DNA from: Wyeomyia smithii
Lineage: Eukaryota > Arthropoda > Insecta > Diptera > Culicidae
Assembly (NCBI RefSeq): GCF_029784165.1
Contig: NC_073695.1
Span: 137,792,285-137,856,284 of the forward strand
Reading direction: 5' to 3'
DNA: 64,000 nt
The position numbers and the translations under genes are program-made. The stretch's first letter is position 1, and each line of letters begins with the position of its first letter. The notes beneath the pieces were generated by a model. It was given only the letters and a program-made list of their open reading frames with translations. It did no database searches and was not told where the DNA came from. This document shows positions 34,499 through 48,000 of this stretch, one piece after another.

Positions 34499-36624
34499 AT
34501 ATCATATTATTCTAATGTCCGAGCATTTTGCACTACGCACTAAATCCGCGTGTTTTGTACTGGTCAACTTTTGTTCTGCATCCTGTTCTCGCACATCTTC
34601 TCGGTCCAGTTCTTTACTATGCACGTTACTCCAAAGGCTTGGAAAAGTGCCTCTAAACTTCCAGCCGACCAGTAACTCGAATGGAGTCACATTTAGTCTA
34701 GAGTGTGGTATTAAAGTGTTGTGACTGTGTACGAAAGCTTCCAATGCCTCGCGCCAATCCTTACCTTCAATTTTCGCAGCAGATAATGCTTTTATAATTG
34801 GTTGGTTGTACCGTTCGTCAAGTCCATTCGAATGTGGACTCATGGGTATCGATTTCCGTACTCGCACGGGTGTGTTATCCTGCTAAAAATCACAAAATGT
34901 CGAGCTCTGGAATGGTGGGCCATTATCACTTTGGATTACGCACGGTAATCCCCAACGTTTGAAAACCTGCTGTAGTGCTAAATTTGTTGCATCAGCATTA
35001 GTGCGATGCATTTCTACCACCACAAGAAACCTCGAGTACGTGTCTACAATACTAAGGAATTCTCCGGACCCAAACTCTGTGACTGTTAAGAAGTCGATTT
35101 GGATTATATCCCAAGGTCTTTCAGGCAATTCTCTAGATGTCAGAGGTGTCGGTGGATTTTTTTCTAGATAGTAGTATACACGTTTCACATCGTTTAACAT
35201 ATTTTTCTGTTTCCAAGCTCATACGTGGCCACCAAAAAAACTGTCGCATTATACGCTTTATTGCCGTTTCGCCTATGTGTCCACTGTGCGCAGAGTCCAT
35301 TGCTCGTGTACGCAACCCTTCAGGTAAAATAATTTGGTCGCCTTTGCACAACAGCGCCCCTAATATGTGGATGTTTTTCTTTTGTGCTTCATACCTACGT
35401 AAATCAGACGTCCATGTATCATGTTCCAATGCAAATCGTAGCTTGGACAATTCTTCATCGTTTTCTGAAGCAGTTTCAATTTCACTTAGAGTTATTTCCA
35501 TACGACCTGTGTCCAAAGTACAGAGCATGTGGCTTTCGTTTTCACCGTCGAACGGCTTCATGTTTTGAGAATGCTGTATGAATCTCGAAAGGACGTCTGC
35601 AACGTTATCCTCGCCTTTTACTCTTTTCATCTTGAAGTCGTAGGGCTAAAGTCTCAAGGCATACCCCTCTGCTCTCGTGAAAGCGCGTTTCCCGATCCGA
35701 TGGCAGGAATGGTAAATAAACTCGTTTGCAGAGGCGTCCGTTCGTACGACGAAAGGTCTACCGGTCAAATAAAACGCAAAGCGTTCAATACCCCACACAA
35801 CTGCTAATGCCTCTCGGTGCGACTGAGGGTAATGTTGTTCAGTCTTCGTCAGCGCCTTTGAGGCACAAGCAATTATTCTAGGTACACCCTCTAAGTTATA
35901 TTGGACCAAGACAGCTCCTAATCCAACAGCGGAAGCATCAACGAACAGCTCGGTCTGATATGTATTCTTGTAATATCCTAACATCTTTATTGCTTCTATC
36001 GTTTCGGTCTGAAAAGATGAAAACTCCTTTTCCTCAGCATCGGTTCAATGGAATGTGGTAGCGTTTGCAAGAGTCCGACGGCGCTCCGTCTTTGTCGCGC
36101 GGTGAACTAGGAATTTGTCGACAAAAGTAATTAATCCGAGGAAGCTTTTGACTTCAGGACGTCTAAAATTCTTGATTGCGCTTAACTTCTCCTGTTCAAT
36201 TCGCCAACCATCAGCAGTAAGTTCAAACCCAAGGAAAATCACCTCTTGGCTACCAAATTTATATTTATCAGCGTTAATTTTTACGTTATGATCTATGAGC
36301 CTGTTGAGAACTTCTGAAAGACTTCTGGCATGATCTTCTTTCGTTTCGCCATACACGAGGATACCGTCAAGATAATTACATACACCTTCGCATCCTTCAA
36401 GTATCTTACGCTCAATCACTTCCTGGAAAATGTCCGGTGAGTTACATAATCCAAATGGAAGTCTTGTATATCGAAACATGCCATATTCGGTCATGAAATT
36501 TGTCAAGTGTCGCGAATCTTCGTCTAGTTTGATATGGAAAAACGCACTCGATAGGTCTATCGTTGGAAACCATTTCGCACCTTCCAATTTAGCAAGAATT
36601 TTCTCTACACTAGGCATAGCATAT
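34499..36624 (-). pseudogene. gypsy1 pol copy 3
   Basis: This is the copy directly continuous with the right-hand half of RT at 52529 across the TIR element. Motifs: CNYLDGILVY, VRTDASANEF, HHCC region with CETC, QIDFLTV, QSDNGPPF and LDERYNQ. Copy-specific lesions are a TAA near 35646 (after ALRL) and a break near 34880 between the second catalytic Asp and the Glu region. The TGA after TTFH is shared. Confidence 0.9.
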
Positions 36625-36845
36625 GAGCAATTCTCGCTGAAACTAGGCCACTAGGTGCACAAGGTCTTTCAAATTTGATATAAATGCACATAGTTATTAG
36701 AAATAGAGAAAAAATGATAATGCCATTTTTGTTTGATCGAATTTGTTGACCCCTAGGTCATCAAGGGGCGGAACAGTTTTCAGAAAAGTTGAAATTTTAG
36801 CAATTCTTGATGTACTATTTGAGCTATATCTCTAAAATTCGTTAT

Positions 36846-38933
36846 TTATTTATTTATTTATTTATTCAATAATTCATCCGACAACAGTCTTAATGAATAT
36901 ATATAAAGTATGTGGCTGGGAAAAGCCGCCTCGAAAGGCCACGAAGGAAACTTTCGAGCCGGCATAAAAACCCAGCATCTTTTAGGAATACAAGTGCAGT
37001 ATAACATATATCATAAAATAAAATACATCAATGAACAATTCACAATACACAATAAGTTACTAAAAATTAAAATTTTCAAAGTATCGATTGAAGAGCAGAG
37101 CCATTTGGCGGATAGGCTCGTTCAGGCCGTAGTTTGTGCGATGCGCATTTGTATGCAATAAACGCTGGTCTCGTCGAGGTCGTAGAGGGCAATGCAACTG
37201 TAACAAAGCCAAGATAGTTGGACAATTATACCGGCCTGTCAAAATTTTGTGTGTCATTTTGGTAATTATTTCTTTGCGGCGCTGTTCGAGTGGTGTGATT
37301 CCAACTAACAAGCATAGGCTTTCATAGGGTGGCAGGTGATCGGGATCTCTCCATGGTAGTGTGCGACAGATTCTTTTAATAAAGGTTTTCTGAACGCGCT
37401 CAATTCGCTGAATCCAGAACTCGTAATGCGGGTTCCATATAGCGCACGCAGTTTCCAAAATTGAGCGAACCAAAGAGCAGTAAAGAGTCCGCAAGGTGCC
37501 ATAATCAACGAACTCATTTCCGATTCTGAATATTAACCCAAGTTGACGATTAGCCTTAGAGATGATCATCGAAAAATGCTGCCTGAAAGTTAATTGCGTG
37601 TCCAACAGAACACCCAAATCAGTGACAATATCGGTACGTTGTAAACAAGTACCAGCAATGTTATAGTTGAACAATAGCGGCTGCTTTTTGCGCTGGAAAC
37701 TAATCACAGAACATTTCGGAATGCTTAGCATCATATAATTGCGTTGGCACCAGTCATTAAATAAGTCAATCAACGATTGAAGCCTAAGGCAATCTTCAAC
37801 AGTCTCGATGAGTTTGAAAATTTTTGTATCATCCGCATACAGTAAACGTGTGCCAGGTGGTAAAACTTTCGTAACGTCATTTATGAACAGCGAAAAGAGT
37901 AGAGGCCCAAGAATGCTACCCTGGGGTACACCAGAATTGTTACTAAACCAGGCGGATTGCGACTTGCCCAACTTAACAGCGATCTTACGATTACGTAGGT
38001 ACGAGTCTACCCATTCCACCATTCCAATTGAAGTTCCAAGCTTGTCGCATTTGGCACAAAGTAGTCCATGATCAACGCGATCGAAAGCAGCTTTCAGGTC
38101 CGTGTAGACAGCATCGATCTGAAGGCCCCGGTCCATACCGCGAAGGCAAAATGAAGTGAACTCTAGTAAATTGGTGGATACAGATCTACCAGGGAAAAAC
38201 CCATGCTGTGCAGTAGAGATGTAGTTCTTCACGCTGAACATCAGATGATGATGCATAATAGTTTCGAAAACCTTGGAGCAGGCACACAAACATGAGATAC
38301 CACGATAATTTTCGACATTTCGTTTGTCACCTTTTTTATATACCGGAAACATTAACGACTCTTTCCATTTACCGGGAAATTGATGTTTTAGCAAGGAAAG
38401 ATTGAAAATAGCAGCTAGCGGTGACTCTAAACTTCCGGCACATTTTTTCAGGAGTACAGCAGGAATTCCATCTGGTCCAGGGGAGTAGGACTGTTTTAGA
38501 TCGCAGATGGCTTTGGAAACCTCCCCGATTGTGATCTCGAAGACTTCGGCATTGAAAACGTCGCTCGGCACAGAAGCCATTGCCGCGGGAATGTCGTTAG
38601 GTGAAGCGTGCTCCTTGTTGAAAACACTAGCGAAGTGCTCGGCAAACAAATCGCATTTACTGTTGTTAGTAGACGCTTCACTATTCAGCAGGAACACACT
38701 AGATGGTAATCCTTCTTCCTTACGCTTCGAGTTAACAAACCTCCAGAAGCTTTTCGGATTTGAGCGTAGGTTGCGTTCCGTTTTACGCACGAACATCGTG
38801 TACAGACTTTTATTCAGCGTTTTGTATGATCGACTAGCAGAAGTGAACCGTGTCCGATTGATAGGGTTTCTATTTTTTTGATATGCACGCAAAGCTGACT
38901 TACGAAGGCGGTTAAGTTTAGTGAGATGTCTAT
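36846..38933 (-). mobile_element. 5'-truncated non-LTR retrotransposon (CR1/Jockey-like)
   Basis: GTTAT flanks the insertion (36841-36845 and 38934-38938). Copies 1 and 2 of the TIR element lack it (near 27012-27030). On the minus strand it ends in an (AATA)n tail rather than poly(A), visible as TTTATTTATTTATTT on the plus strand. The 5' end is truncated within ORF2. Confidence 0.92.
37060..38933 (-). CDS. Non-LTR ORF2 fragment with intact reverse transcriptase
   Basis: The minus strand is open from the truncation point at 38933 to a stop at 37060, about 624 codons without a stop or frameshift. The first Met is at 38892. RT motifs in order: SPGPDGIPAVLLKKC near 38485, YKKGDKRNVENYRGIS near 38330, VYTDLKAAFDRVDHGLL near 38085, SGVPQGSILGPLLFSLF near 37930, LLYADDTKIF near 37830 (catalytic Asp pair intact), and a thumb with LGVLLDTQLTF near 37600. 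The endonuclease domain and ORF1 are missing, so it is not autonomous. This is the least damaged coding region in the window. It is probably CR1-like or Jockey-like; the clade needs a tree. Confidence 0.92.
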
Positions 38934-39393
38934 GTTATGTAAAGTAATACAAGTAGCACTTTTCTGTAAAGAGGAATGATAGGGCTTTCATTTGAAGTGA
39001 TCAGAATTCAGGCCGCCATCTTAGATTATATCAGAAAAATGCAATTTTGACCGTGTTCACAACTACCGATTGTCGATCTGAGACCAGCATTGGAAAGCTG
39101 AAAAAATGCTATAAGATGCAGGAAAAAAATTAGGTGAGCATCAGTGTTAACTCATCAATTGAACCTATTTTCCAAGCTGAGTTTCAAAAATATTCATCGT
39201 ACATCGCGCGATCAACGTAGTAACCTGTCTACTGAGACCAATTGGATGCACATGTTATAACCCTACAAGCTCCATATATCATAATCGATTGATGCTACAA
39301 CTAGTACGCCACTACTGTTTTTTTTAAGTTTAGTGTCATTGTCATTTTTAATTTGCCTGAAACTCTGCATAGACGTTTCTATAAGCAAAAGAT

Positions 39394-39793
39394 TGACGGG
39401 TTTTTTTAAGTGACTGTGATACCTTTCTAAGTTAAACCATATCGTTACATGTTCCGAAATAGAATGAATTTATTTTCTGTATTTTGCTTACAGGTCTCCT
39501 GCTAGAGACACATGAAGCGCCGATATGTATATACGTTATGTACAACGATCACCAATCGATGATCGTTGTGCATGCGTAAAAGAGAAGGGTAGATTTATTG
39601 CACTACCATGCTTGTACTGTTCAATAAATCAGTAACGCGACACTTCTATTTTGTCGCTCTAAATTCCAGGCATTGAACTGAAGGTTCATTGCCGGGTAGA
39701 ATCAACCTTCTCAGCATGTTTTCCACTGGTGTGGTCTGCTGGAAGTAAGAAATGGAGAGGCTTGTTAATGACATGTGGAATGCACATGTCACA
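39394..39793 (-). repeat. gypsy2 3' LTR (copy 3)
   Basis: This 400-bp LTR is followed on the plus strand by CCATTCCCCTAAGGG, the complement of a purine tract that would prime plus-strand synthesis. Confidence 0.93.
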
Positions 39794-39961
39794 CCATTCC
39801 CCTAAGGGCCAAAATTGATTAAAAGTTGTTCGGCTTGCTTCAAGTGTCTCTCACAATTTTGATTTGTTATTGTTACAACAGACATTATTGATTTGTTGAT
39901 CCTAATCTTTTTTTTTCAATTTTCGTCTCGCCCCTTCCCCCTACTGGGAAAGGAACCTTTA

Positions 39962-42900
39962 TTACTTGTTGGTGAAACGATGTTTTATTAATCTTGAGAT
40001 ATGAACTTCCTGCTGTTTATTTTCTTCGTCAACTATTGTTGCATTTGGTAAATTTAATTTTGTGATTTTAAATGGTCCACAATAGACTGGGTCTAGCTTG
40101 TGTCTATTTTCTTTTTGTAAATATACCGTTTCACCTACTCTTATGTCTGTGTGAATTATTCTATTGTTGACCATATTTGTTCTGCTGATTTTTTCTCTGT
40201 TCAGTGTTTGCGTGACGTTGTTGTGAATTACTTGTAATCTAAATTTCAGTTCTTTTTGGTATGACTCGAGATTGTACAAAGGATCTATGTTATTGTTGCA
40301 AAATTCAAAAGTATTACATTTTTTTCCAAATATTAATTCAAATGGTGTGAAATCATGTTGTATGTTTGGGGTTGTATGGTAGCAAAAACAATAGAATGGT
40401 AACCACTCATCCCAATTGTTTTTTTGCTCGTTCACAAATATTCGCAAAAATTCATTTAAACATTTATGGTTCCGTTCTAGGGCGCCGATAGTTTGTGGGT
40501 GGTACGCCGTAGAACATTTGTGGTTTACTTGGAGTAGTTTGCATACTTCATCAAACACTCCCTTGTATTCGGTACCTTGATCCGTTTTAATACATTTCAT
40601 TGGTCCGAACACAAGTATACATTTTTCCACGACTGCTTTAGCTATGGAAACAGCTGATTTGTCTGGTACGGGAATTGCAATAACATACTTGGAGAGATCA
40701 CATTGCAGTGTAACTGCATAGCGGTTTCCATTTTCAGTGAGTGCGAACGATGGGACCGATGGTGTCAATGGACACGACATCAAAGGCTGTGTTAGGTGTA
40801 GTAGTAACAACAACGGGTGTTCTTACAGGTATTGCATGTTTGTTTATTTTGCAAAGCTTGCAATTTCCGACGTAATCTGAAATTGTTTGCTTCAGTTTTG
40901 GCCAGGTGTAAAGGGACTTGAGTTTCTTATATAATCTATTTATACCGATATGACCTCCAGTTGCAGAGTCATGGTACTGTTTTAATATGCTGCTTATCTC
41001 AGTCTCTGTAGAAACTTGAACAGGTTTCTTATAAATTATTATGGCAGTATTCCGAAGAATAGCGTTGCCTATCTGTTTAAATGTATTCATAGCGATGTAT
41101 GAGAAAATTACATCGTTCGATTGAATTGCTAGCTTTTTCACTTTTGAGTTAATTTCGACATTACTTTGCGCATTTAACTGTTCGTTTGTTTTCGCTTTTG
41201 TTAGGGCAAGCCTGCCGTCGATATTTTGTAATGTAAATTGTAAATCGTTTATTAGGTTAGAATTTACTGCGAGGGTAACCGTTGCAGTTAGCCTCTTTCT
41301 AAATCTCTTATCATATATAATCATGTCTATGCATGATGTATTATCGTTGAAATTAAATGTTAATTTTGGCAAATCAAAAACTTCCAAGCCGCTGACTCCT
41401 TCGTACACGTGAAGTTGATCAGGCTCCTGTGTCTGGCTGTCAGTAGTGGTAGAAGTATTTTGTTTTGTCATAGATCTAGTTACTATGTACATATTTTTTA
41501 GAGTATCTGACGTTATTTGAATTCTTGATAACGCGTCAGATACTACATTTGAACTGCCTTTTATATATTCCACTTTAAAATTATATTCCTCCAAAGTGAG
41601 TTTAGATGTAGGGTTTTTAAGCGAGAATAGATATATAAGTGGTCTATGGTCAGTTCGTATAATAAATTTGCGACCATATATATACGGTCTAAAATAGTCG
41701 ATGGCCCGATGTATAGCAGTTAGTTCTTGTTCAATTGTTGATTTGTTCGATTCACCTTTTGTAAAAACTTTGCTAGCGAATGCAATTGGTAATTCGATGC
41801 CATCGTGCAACTGAACTAGAACTGCTCCACAGGCTACTTTTGACGCATCGGTAGTAATAGTTAATTCTTTGGAGTAAGCTGGAAATTGTAGAATCTGAGG
41901 GGACAGCAAATTTTTCTTTAGTATTTTAAATGAAGATTGGCATTTGTCATTCCATTCGAACACTGTTTCCTTTCGTAATAGTTTGTTGAGTGGGTTGGTG
42001 ATATCGGCAAAATTTTTAATGAAGCGATAATAATTGCAAAAAGCAACAAATCGTCTAACTTCATCAGCATTTTTCGGTACTGGGTAATTTATAATTGTCG
42101 AGTATTTGTTATTATCCGGTTGTATGCCATCTTTTGAGATATGATGTCCTAGATAGGTTACTTCATTTTTAAAAAAATGACATTTAGCTGGATTTAGTTT
42201 GAGATTGTATTTCCTTAGGTGTTGAAACACTTCACGTAAATTTTCGATATGGTGATTAATTGAGCATCCCACTACAATGATATCGTCAATGTAGAGGAAT
42301 GCACAATGTGGTGGTAAACCGCTCAACGCGATGGACATCATGCGTTGAAAAGAGTTAGGACTTATGTTTAAACCGAAAGGTAGCCTATTAAATTCGAAAT
42401 GACCTTTATCAGAGGAGAAGGCTGTGTATTGTTTAGAATTTCGGTCCAACGGGATTTGGTGAAATCCAGACATCAGGTCAAGTGTAGAAAAGTATCTTGC
42501 TCGACCTAACTGATCTAGGATTTCATCTATCCGTGGGAATGGAAATTTGTCTGGAGTTATTTTTTTGTTCAACTGTCGGTAATCGATTACAAGTCGCCAT
42601 TTCTTACTTCCGTTTGAATCTGTTTTCTTTGGCACAAGTAAGATGGGCGAGTTGTAAGGTGAGGTCAAATTTTAAATTATCCCTTCATTTAGCATTTTTT
42701 GTACTTGTTCATTTATTTCATGTTTTTGAGACTCCGGTACTCTGTAATTTTTTATATAAGTTGGTTTTGGGTCATTGAGGGTTATACTTTGTTTGTAAAT
42801 TGTTTTCTGAAAGCAAATCACCTTGAAGTGAAAATATGTCATTAAATTCATTGCAAAGTTTTTCCAGTTTATTTTTTATAAGAGGCTCACTGCTTTCGAG

Positions 42901-43278
42901 TTTAAGCTCCTTATTTAATTTCTTTGCTCGTTCATCAAGATTTTCTTCGTTCGTTTTGTTTTGAATAGAACGCAAATAGAAATTTGCTAAGGATTCATAT
43001 TTAGGGCAAAAGTTTTCTGGTAATTGAATTTCCTTAGTTGTAGTATTTATAATTTTAACGTGACAGTTGTTTTGTTTACCAGAGTATTTGTGCAAAATAC
43101 TCCGGGGTATATTTCTTCAGAGAAAATTACACTGTCTTCCTGTATATTTATGTTGTCGAGTTGATTAATTATCTCACACCTAGCTGGTATGATACTTGAG
43201 TTGACTTGCCTGTTCACTATGGGAATTGAAATTGTTTCAAAATTTTGAGTCAGATTGAGAAGCCAAGAGTCATAATCT
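39962..43278 (-). pseudogene. gypsy2 pol: RT, RNase H, integrase
   Basis: From the right on the minus strand: a spacer with ILQKN-like text, RT with SPYNSPILLVPKK near 42655, RLVIDYRQLNKK, TLDLMSGFHQIPL, the intact catalytic FLYIDDIIVV near 42290, RNase H with TITTDASKVACGAVL, EQELTAIH and RTDHRPL, a zinc region with CKLCKINKH near 40855, and integrase DDE residues in VSIDTIGP, KTDQGTEY and GALERNHK. Lesions are a frameshift near 42785, a TAA in place of a sense codon just before NLTSPYNS (near 42673), and a CACT duplication near 40736. The last is shared by all three copies. Confidence 0.92.
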
Positions 43279-43678
43279 GCAGTTGGAAGCAAACTCTCAG
43301 CCTGCTCCGCTGCTAAGCTATCCGATTTTATTAAAGCAAATAGACGCGCATTGTTCGAGTCCGCTTTGTCGTTCGACCTGCTTTATACACAGCGTGTATA
43401 CGGCGCGTGTGTTCTTTTTGACTCGGTTCTGTGCTGTGCAAACATCGCCTGCATTGAAGCAACTGTAGCACGTCCCCCGCACTTCGGCCGTCGGCCACGC
43501 CGCTTGGATCACGAAGCAGCTGCTGGTAGAGCAACAGGCTGCAGATAGGCAGCAAAATCAGCATCGCTGCAGAGTAGAGCGGCTATTAGAGGTAGTTTTT
43601 TTCATGTTTTTTTTTCTACGGTGTTGGTTATAATTTTAAGTTGGGAATTGGGTGAACGACATTGATCTTCGGACCATC

Positions 43679-45059
43679 ATGGACGAGGAAGAGACTGACT
43701 CCTGTGATTCCGGAGGCGGATTCCCTCCCGCCCCTACGCCCGATCCAGGCAGTTACAGAGTGCCGCGGGTCGGAAAAGGAGCCCCGCACGACATGATCCA
43801 TCGGGCGAGGTTGTATCCGGAAGGATATCCGGGCCCGTGGGTAGTATATTTCAGACCCAAATTAAAAGCATTGAACACGATGCATATCTGTAAGGATCTG
43901 GTGCGGTTTCCGGCCGTGACAGAGATAACAAAAGTCCGCCCCAATAAACTGCGTGTCTCGCTGTCAGACCCCAAACAAGCAAACGAGATTGCTGTTTGTG
44001 AGCTCTTCACGCTGGAGTACCACGTGTACATTCCAGCTCGTGTAGTCGAGATTGACGGCGTGGTCAGCGAATCGAGTCTGACGGTCGAGCACCTGTTGAA
44101 GACTGGAAAAGGCCTATTCAAGGACCCCAGCCTTAAACAGTTAAGATTCTTGATTGTACGAGAGATTACATTCAGCGTCGCTCGACAAGGGTGTAAAAAC
44201 TTACACCCAATCAGACTCTTTTCGCCTGACTTTCGCCGGGTCTGCTCTGCCAAGCTATGTGCTCGTGGACAAGGTGCGTCTACCCGTGCGCTTGTTTGTG
44301 CCGCGGGTTATGAATTGCCTAATATGCAAACAGTTGGGCCATACGGCCTCCCACTGTGGCAATAAAGCACGTTGTGGCAAGTGCGGAGAGCAACATGCGG
44401 ATGACACCTATAATAAGGGTGCTGAAAAGTGCCTTTATTGCGGGCAGACTCCGCATGAGCTGCCTGCATGTCCCGCGTACAAACAGCGCCAAGAAAAGAT
44501 CAAGCGGTCTCTGAAAGAGCGCTCTAAGCGCACTTTCGCAGAAATGCTCAAAGAGGCCGCTGCCACCGAACTGGTTTCCCCGAATCTTTTTGAGGTCTTG
44601 TCATCCGATGAGGCTGATTCTGACGATTCAGTTGGAGAACCTACCTTTGCCGAGCCCGGAAAGTCTAGGAAGCGAAAAAACCTCTCTTCCCCTAAACTTC
44701 CTAGGAAGGGACAGAGAAGGTCTCCATCTGAAATTGCTAATACTAAAAAACAAAAAAGTGCTGTAGAAAATCCGAAGCAAACTCCTCCAGGATTGGCAAA
44801 ATTGAATTCTAGTAAGGAGTTTCCGGCACTTTCAGGAACATCAAAAAACCCAACTGTTCCTTCTTTTTCGTCCAAGATTCAGCCAGAATCTGGACTGCTG
44901 AAGTTTTCAGATATTGTGGACTGGATTTTTGAAAATTTCAACATAAGTGATCCCCTTAAAAGTCTTCTGTTGGCATTTCTACCAACAGTTAAAACGTTTT
45001 TTAAGCAGTTGACTGCCAAATGGCCCCTCCTTGCAGCGATCGTATCCTTCGATGGCTAA
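43679..45059 (+). pseudogene. I-type ORF1 (gag-like, zinc knuckles)
   Basis: ATG at 43679 starts MDEEETDSCDSGG. A domain typical of insect non-LTR ORF1 proteins follows (YFRPKLKALN near 43850). The central zinc knuckles are CLICKQLGHTASHC, CGKCGEQHADDTYNKGAEKC and CLYCGQTPHELPAC (near 44310-44475), followed by a basic, serine-rich tail. One frameshift lies near 44151, where the two readings join at LYERLH. The protein would coat element RNA in ribonucleoprotein particles. The stop at 45057-45059 overlaps the ORF2 start. Confidence 0.87.
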
Positions 45060-48000
45060 TTCATCGGCTGAGATGAAGGATTCTATCTCTATTTTACAGT
45101 GGAATTGTAGAAGTATCATCCCCAAAATTAATTCATTTAAAGTTTTGAATTATAAGTATAAATGCGATGCATTTTCCCTCTGTGAAACTTGGCTCACTTC
45201 AAATGAAGATCTTAACTTCCATGATTTTAATATTATTCGCCTCGAACGAGATACCCCTTACGAAGGAGTCCTGCTAGGGATTAAGAAGTGCTATTCTTTC
45301 TATCGTATTAACCTCCCCTCAGTCCCAGGCGTCGAAGCTGTCGCATGTCAAATGACAATACAAGGTAAAGAGCTTTGTATTGCCTCAATATATATTCCTC
45401 CCAGAGCACAGGTTGGGCAACGGCTGCTCTTTGATTTAATAGAACTTCTTCCCTCCCCACGCTTGATTTTTGGAGATTTTAACTCTCACGGCGTGGCTTG
45501 GGGTTCCCCTTCTAATGATAACCGTTCCTCTTCGATCTATAACATCTGCGACGACTTCGACATGACAATTTGAAAAACAACGGGGACATGCCACGTGTTC
45601 CGAAACCTCCAGCGCGCCCCAGTGCTTTAGATTTATCTTTATGTTCAACATCGCTACGGTTGGATTGCATATGGAAGGTAGTCCTCGATCCCCACGGTAG
45701 CGATCATTTGCCTATCCAAATTTCAATTGATAATGGTTCAACTCGCACGCGGTCAGTTGATATTCCGTATGGCCTCACACGAAATATCGATTGGAAGTTA
45801 TACGAGGAAATGATTTCAGAAGCCGCGTTGCAAGCCCAAACGAAGAAATATCCCGACATGTCGATCAAAGAACGACCTCCCACTCCGTGGTGGGACAAAG
45901 AGTGCTTCGATGTCTACACGGAAAAATCCGACGCGTTTGAGGCCTTCTTTTGGGTGACAGGTAAACCCGACGACTTTAAGCGGTATTTGGAGCTTGAGAC
46001 CAAGTTTAAAAGCTTGGTCCGAGCAAAGAAACGCGGATATTGGCGTCGGTTCGTAAACAAAACGTCGAAGGAGACATCGATGAGCACTCTTTGGAACACA
46101 GCCCGAAGAATGCGAAATCGTATAACGGTCAACGAAAGCGAGGAGTCTTCGAGTCGGTGGATATTTGATTTTGCCAGGAAAGTAGGTCCGGACTCTGTTC
46201 CTGAGCAAAACTTTGTTCGCGATACGTTTCCGGGCCACGACGCGATAGAATCACCTTTTACGATGGCAGAATTTTCAGTTGCCCTCCTGTCCTGTAACAA
46301 TAACGCGCCTGGTTTAGATAGAATCAAATTCAACTTGTTGAAGAATCTGCCCGGCACTGCCAAGAGGCACTTGTTGTACTTGTTCAATAAGTTCCTGGAG
46401 CAAAACATTGTACCGCAGGATTGGAGACAAGTGAAGGTGATCGCCATCCAAAAACCGGGAAAACCAGCTTCTAATCACAACTCTTATAGGCCGATTGCAA
46501 TGCTATCCTGTATCCGGAAATAGATGGAAAAAATGATACTCCGTCGTTTAGACCATTGGGTCGAATCAAACGGCCTACTATCAGATACTCAATTTGGCTT
46601 CCGCCATGCCAATGGAAGGAATGATTGTCTTGCGTTGCTTTCTACAGATATTCAGCTAGCCTATGCTCGCAAAGAACAAATGGCATCTGTGTTCTTGGAC
46701 ATTAAGGGGGCTTTTGATTCCGTTTCTATTGACATTCTTTCGGGCAAACTTCACCGACAAGGATTTTTACCAATTTTAAACAATTTTTTGCATAATTTAT
46801 TGTCCGAAAAGCATATGCATTTTACGCATGGCGACTTTTCGTATTAGCTACATGGGTCTTCCCCAGGGCTCATGCTTAAGCCCCCTTCTTTATAATTTTT
46901 ATGTAAATGACATCGACGAATGTCTGGCAAATTCATGCACAATAAGACAACTTGCGGAAGACAGCGTGGTTTCTATTACAGGAGCCAGAGCTGCCGATTT
47001 GCAAGGACCATTGCACGATACATTGGACAATTTGTCTACTTGGGCTTTACAGCTAGGTATCGAATTCCCTCCGGAGAAGACTGAGATAGTAGTTTTTTCT
47101 AGGAAGCGCGAGCCTGCTCAGCTCCACTTACAGTTAATGGGTGAAACGATTTCTCAGGTTTTGGTATATAAATATCTTGGTGTCTGGTTCGATTCGAAAG
47201 GCACTTGGGGATGTCACGTTCGGTATTTGATAAAAAAATGTCAACAGAGAGTGAATTTTCTCCGGACAATTACTGGATCATGGTGGGGAGCCCACCCAGG
47301 AGACCTTATAAGGCTTTACCAAACAACGGTATTGTCGGTGCTTGAGTACGGGTGTTTCTGCTTCCTCTCCGCTGCAAATACCCATTTTATCAAGCTGGAA
47401 CGGTTGCAGTATCGTTGTTTGCGTATCGCCTTAGGTTGCATGCATTCGACCCATACGATGAGTTTGGAAGTTTTGGCGGGCGTTCTTCCTCTAAAAGACC
47501 GATTTTGGGATCTGACTACTCGTATTCTCTTCAAATGTGAGGTCTTGAACCCCTTGGTGATTGAAAATTTCGATAGGCTAGTTGAACTTAACTCTCAAAC
47601 CCGTTTCATGACAGTGTATTTCAATCACATGTCTCAAAGTATAAATCCTTCCTCATACACCTCCAATCGTGTCAACTTGTTGGATACTTTTGTTCCTACT
47701 GTGTTTTTCGATACATCCATGATGAAGGAAACTCGTGGAATCCCGGATCATTTACGCGTGTAGCAGATCCCTAAAATATTTTATAACAAATTTAAAAACA
47801 TTAATTGCGACAATGCGTTTTATAATGATGGATCACTTCTCAACGGGTCCACTGGCTTCGGTATCTTCAACAATAATTTTACCGCCTCCTACAAGCTCGA
47901 TAATCCTGCTTCTGTTTACGTCGCAGAATTGGCTGCAACTCAGTATACTTTAGGGATTATTGAAAAAATGCCCACGGACCATTACTTCATCTTTACGGGC

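Larger units (their letters stand above)
24717..41606 (-). repeat. Three tandem copies of a TE mosaic unit
   Basis: The units are about 24717-29684, 29685-34498 and 34499-41606. The third is longer because of the 2088-bp insertion at 36846. Each runs from gypsy1 integrase through RT, across the left part of the TIR element, through the gypsy2 3' LTR and into gypsy2 pol. Both internal junctions join gypsy2 GTGAGTTTAGATATATA to gypsy1 TCATAT-ATTCTAATGTCC at the same place. All copies share the TGA in RT/RNase H, the YLDG box and the CACT duplication in gypsy2 integrase. Confidence 0.9.

Noticed and set aside
45704..46447. Minus-strand frames inside the I-type ORF2
   Set aside because: Antisense to a recognisable endonuclease/RT; no independent motif.
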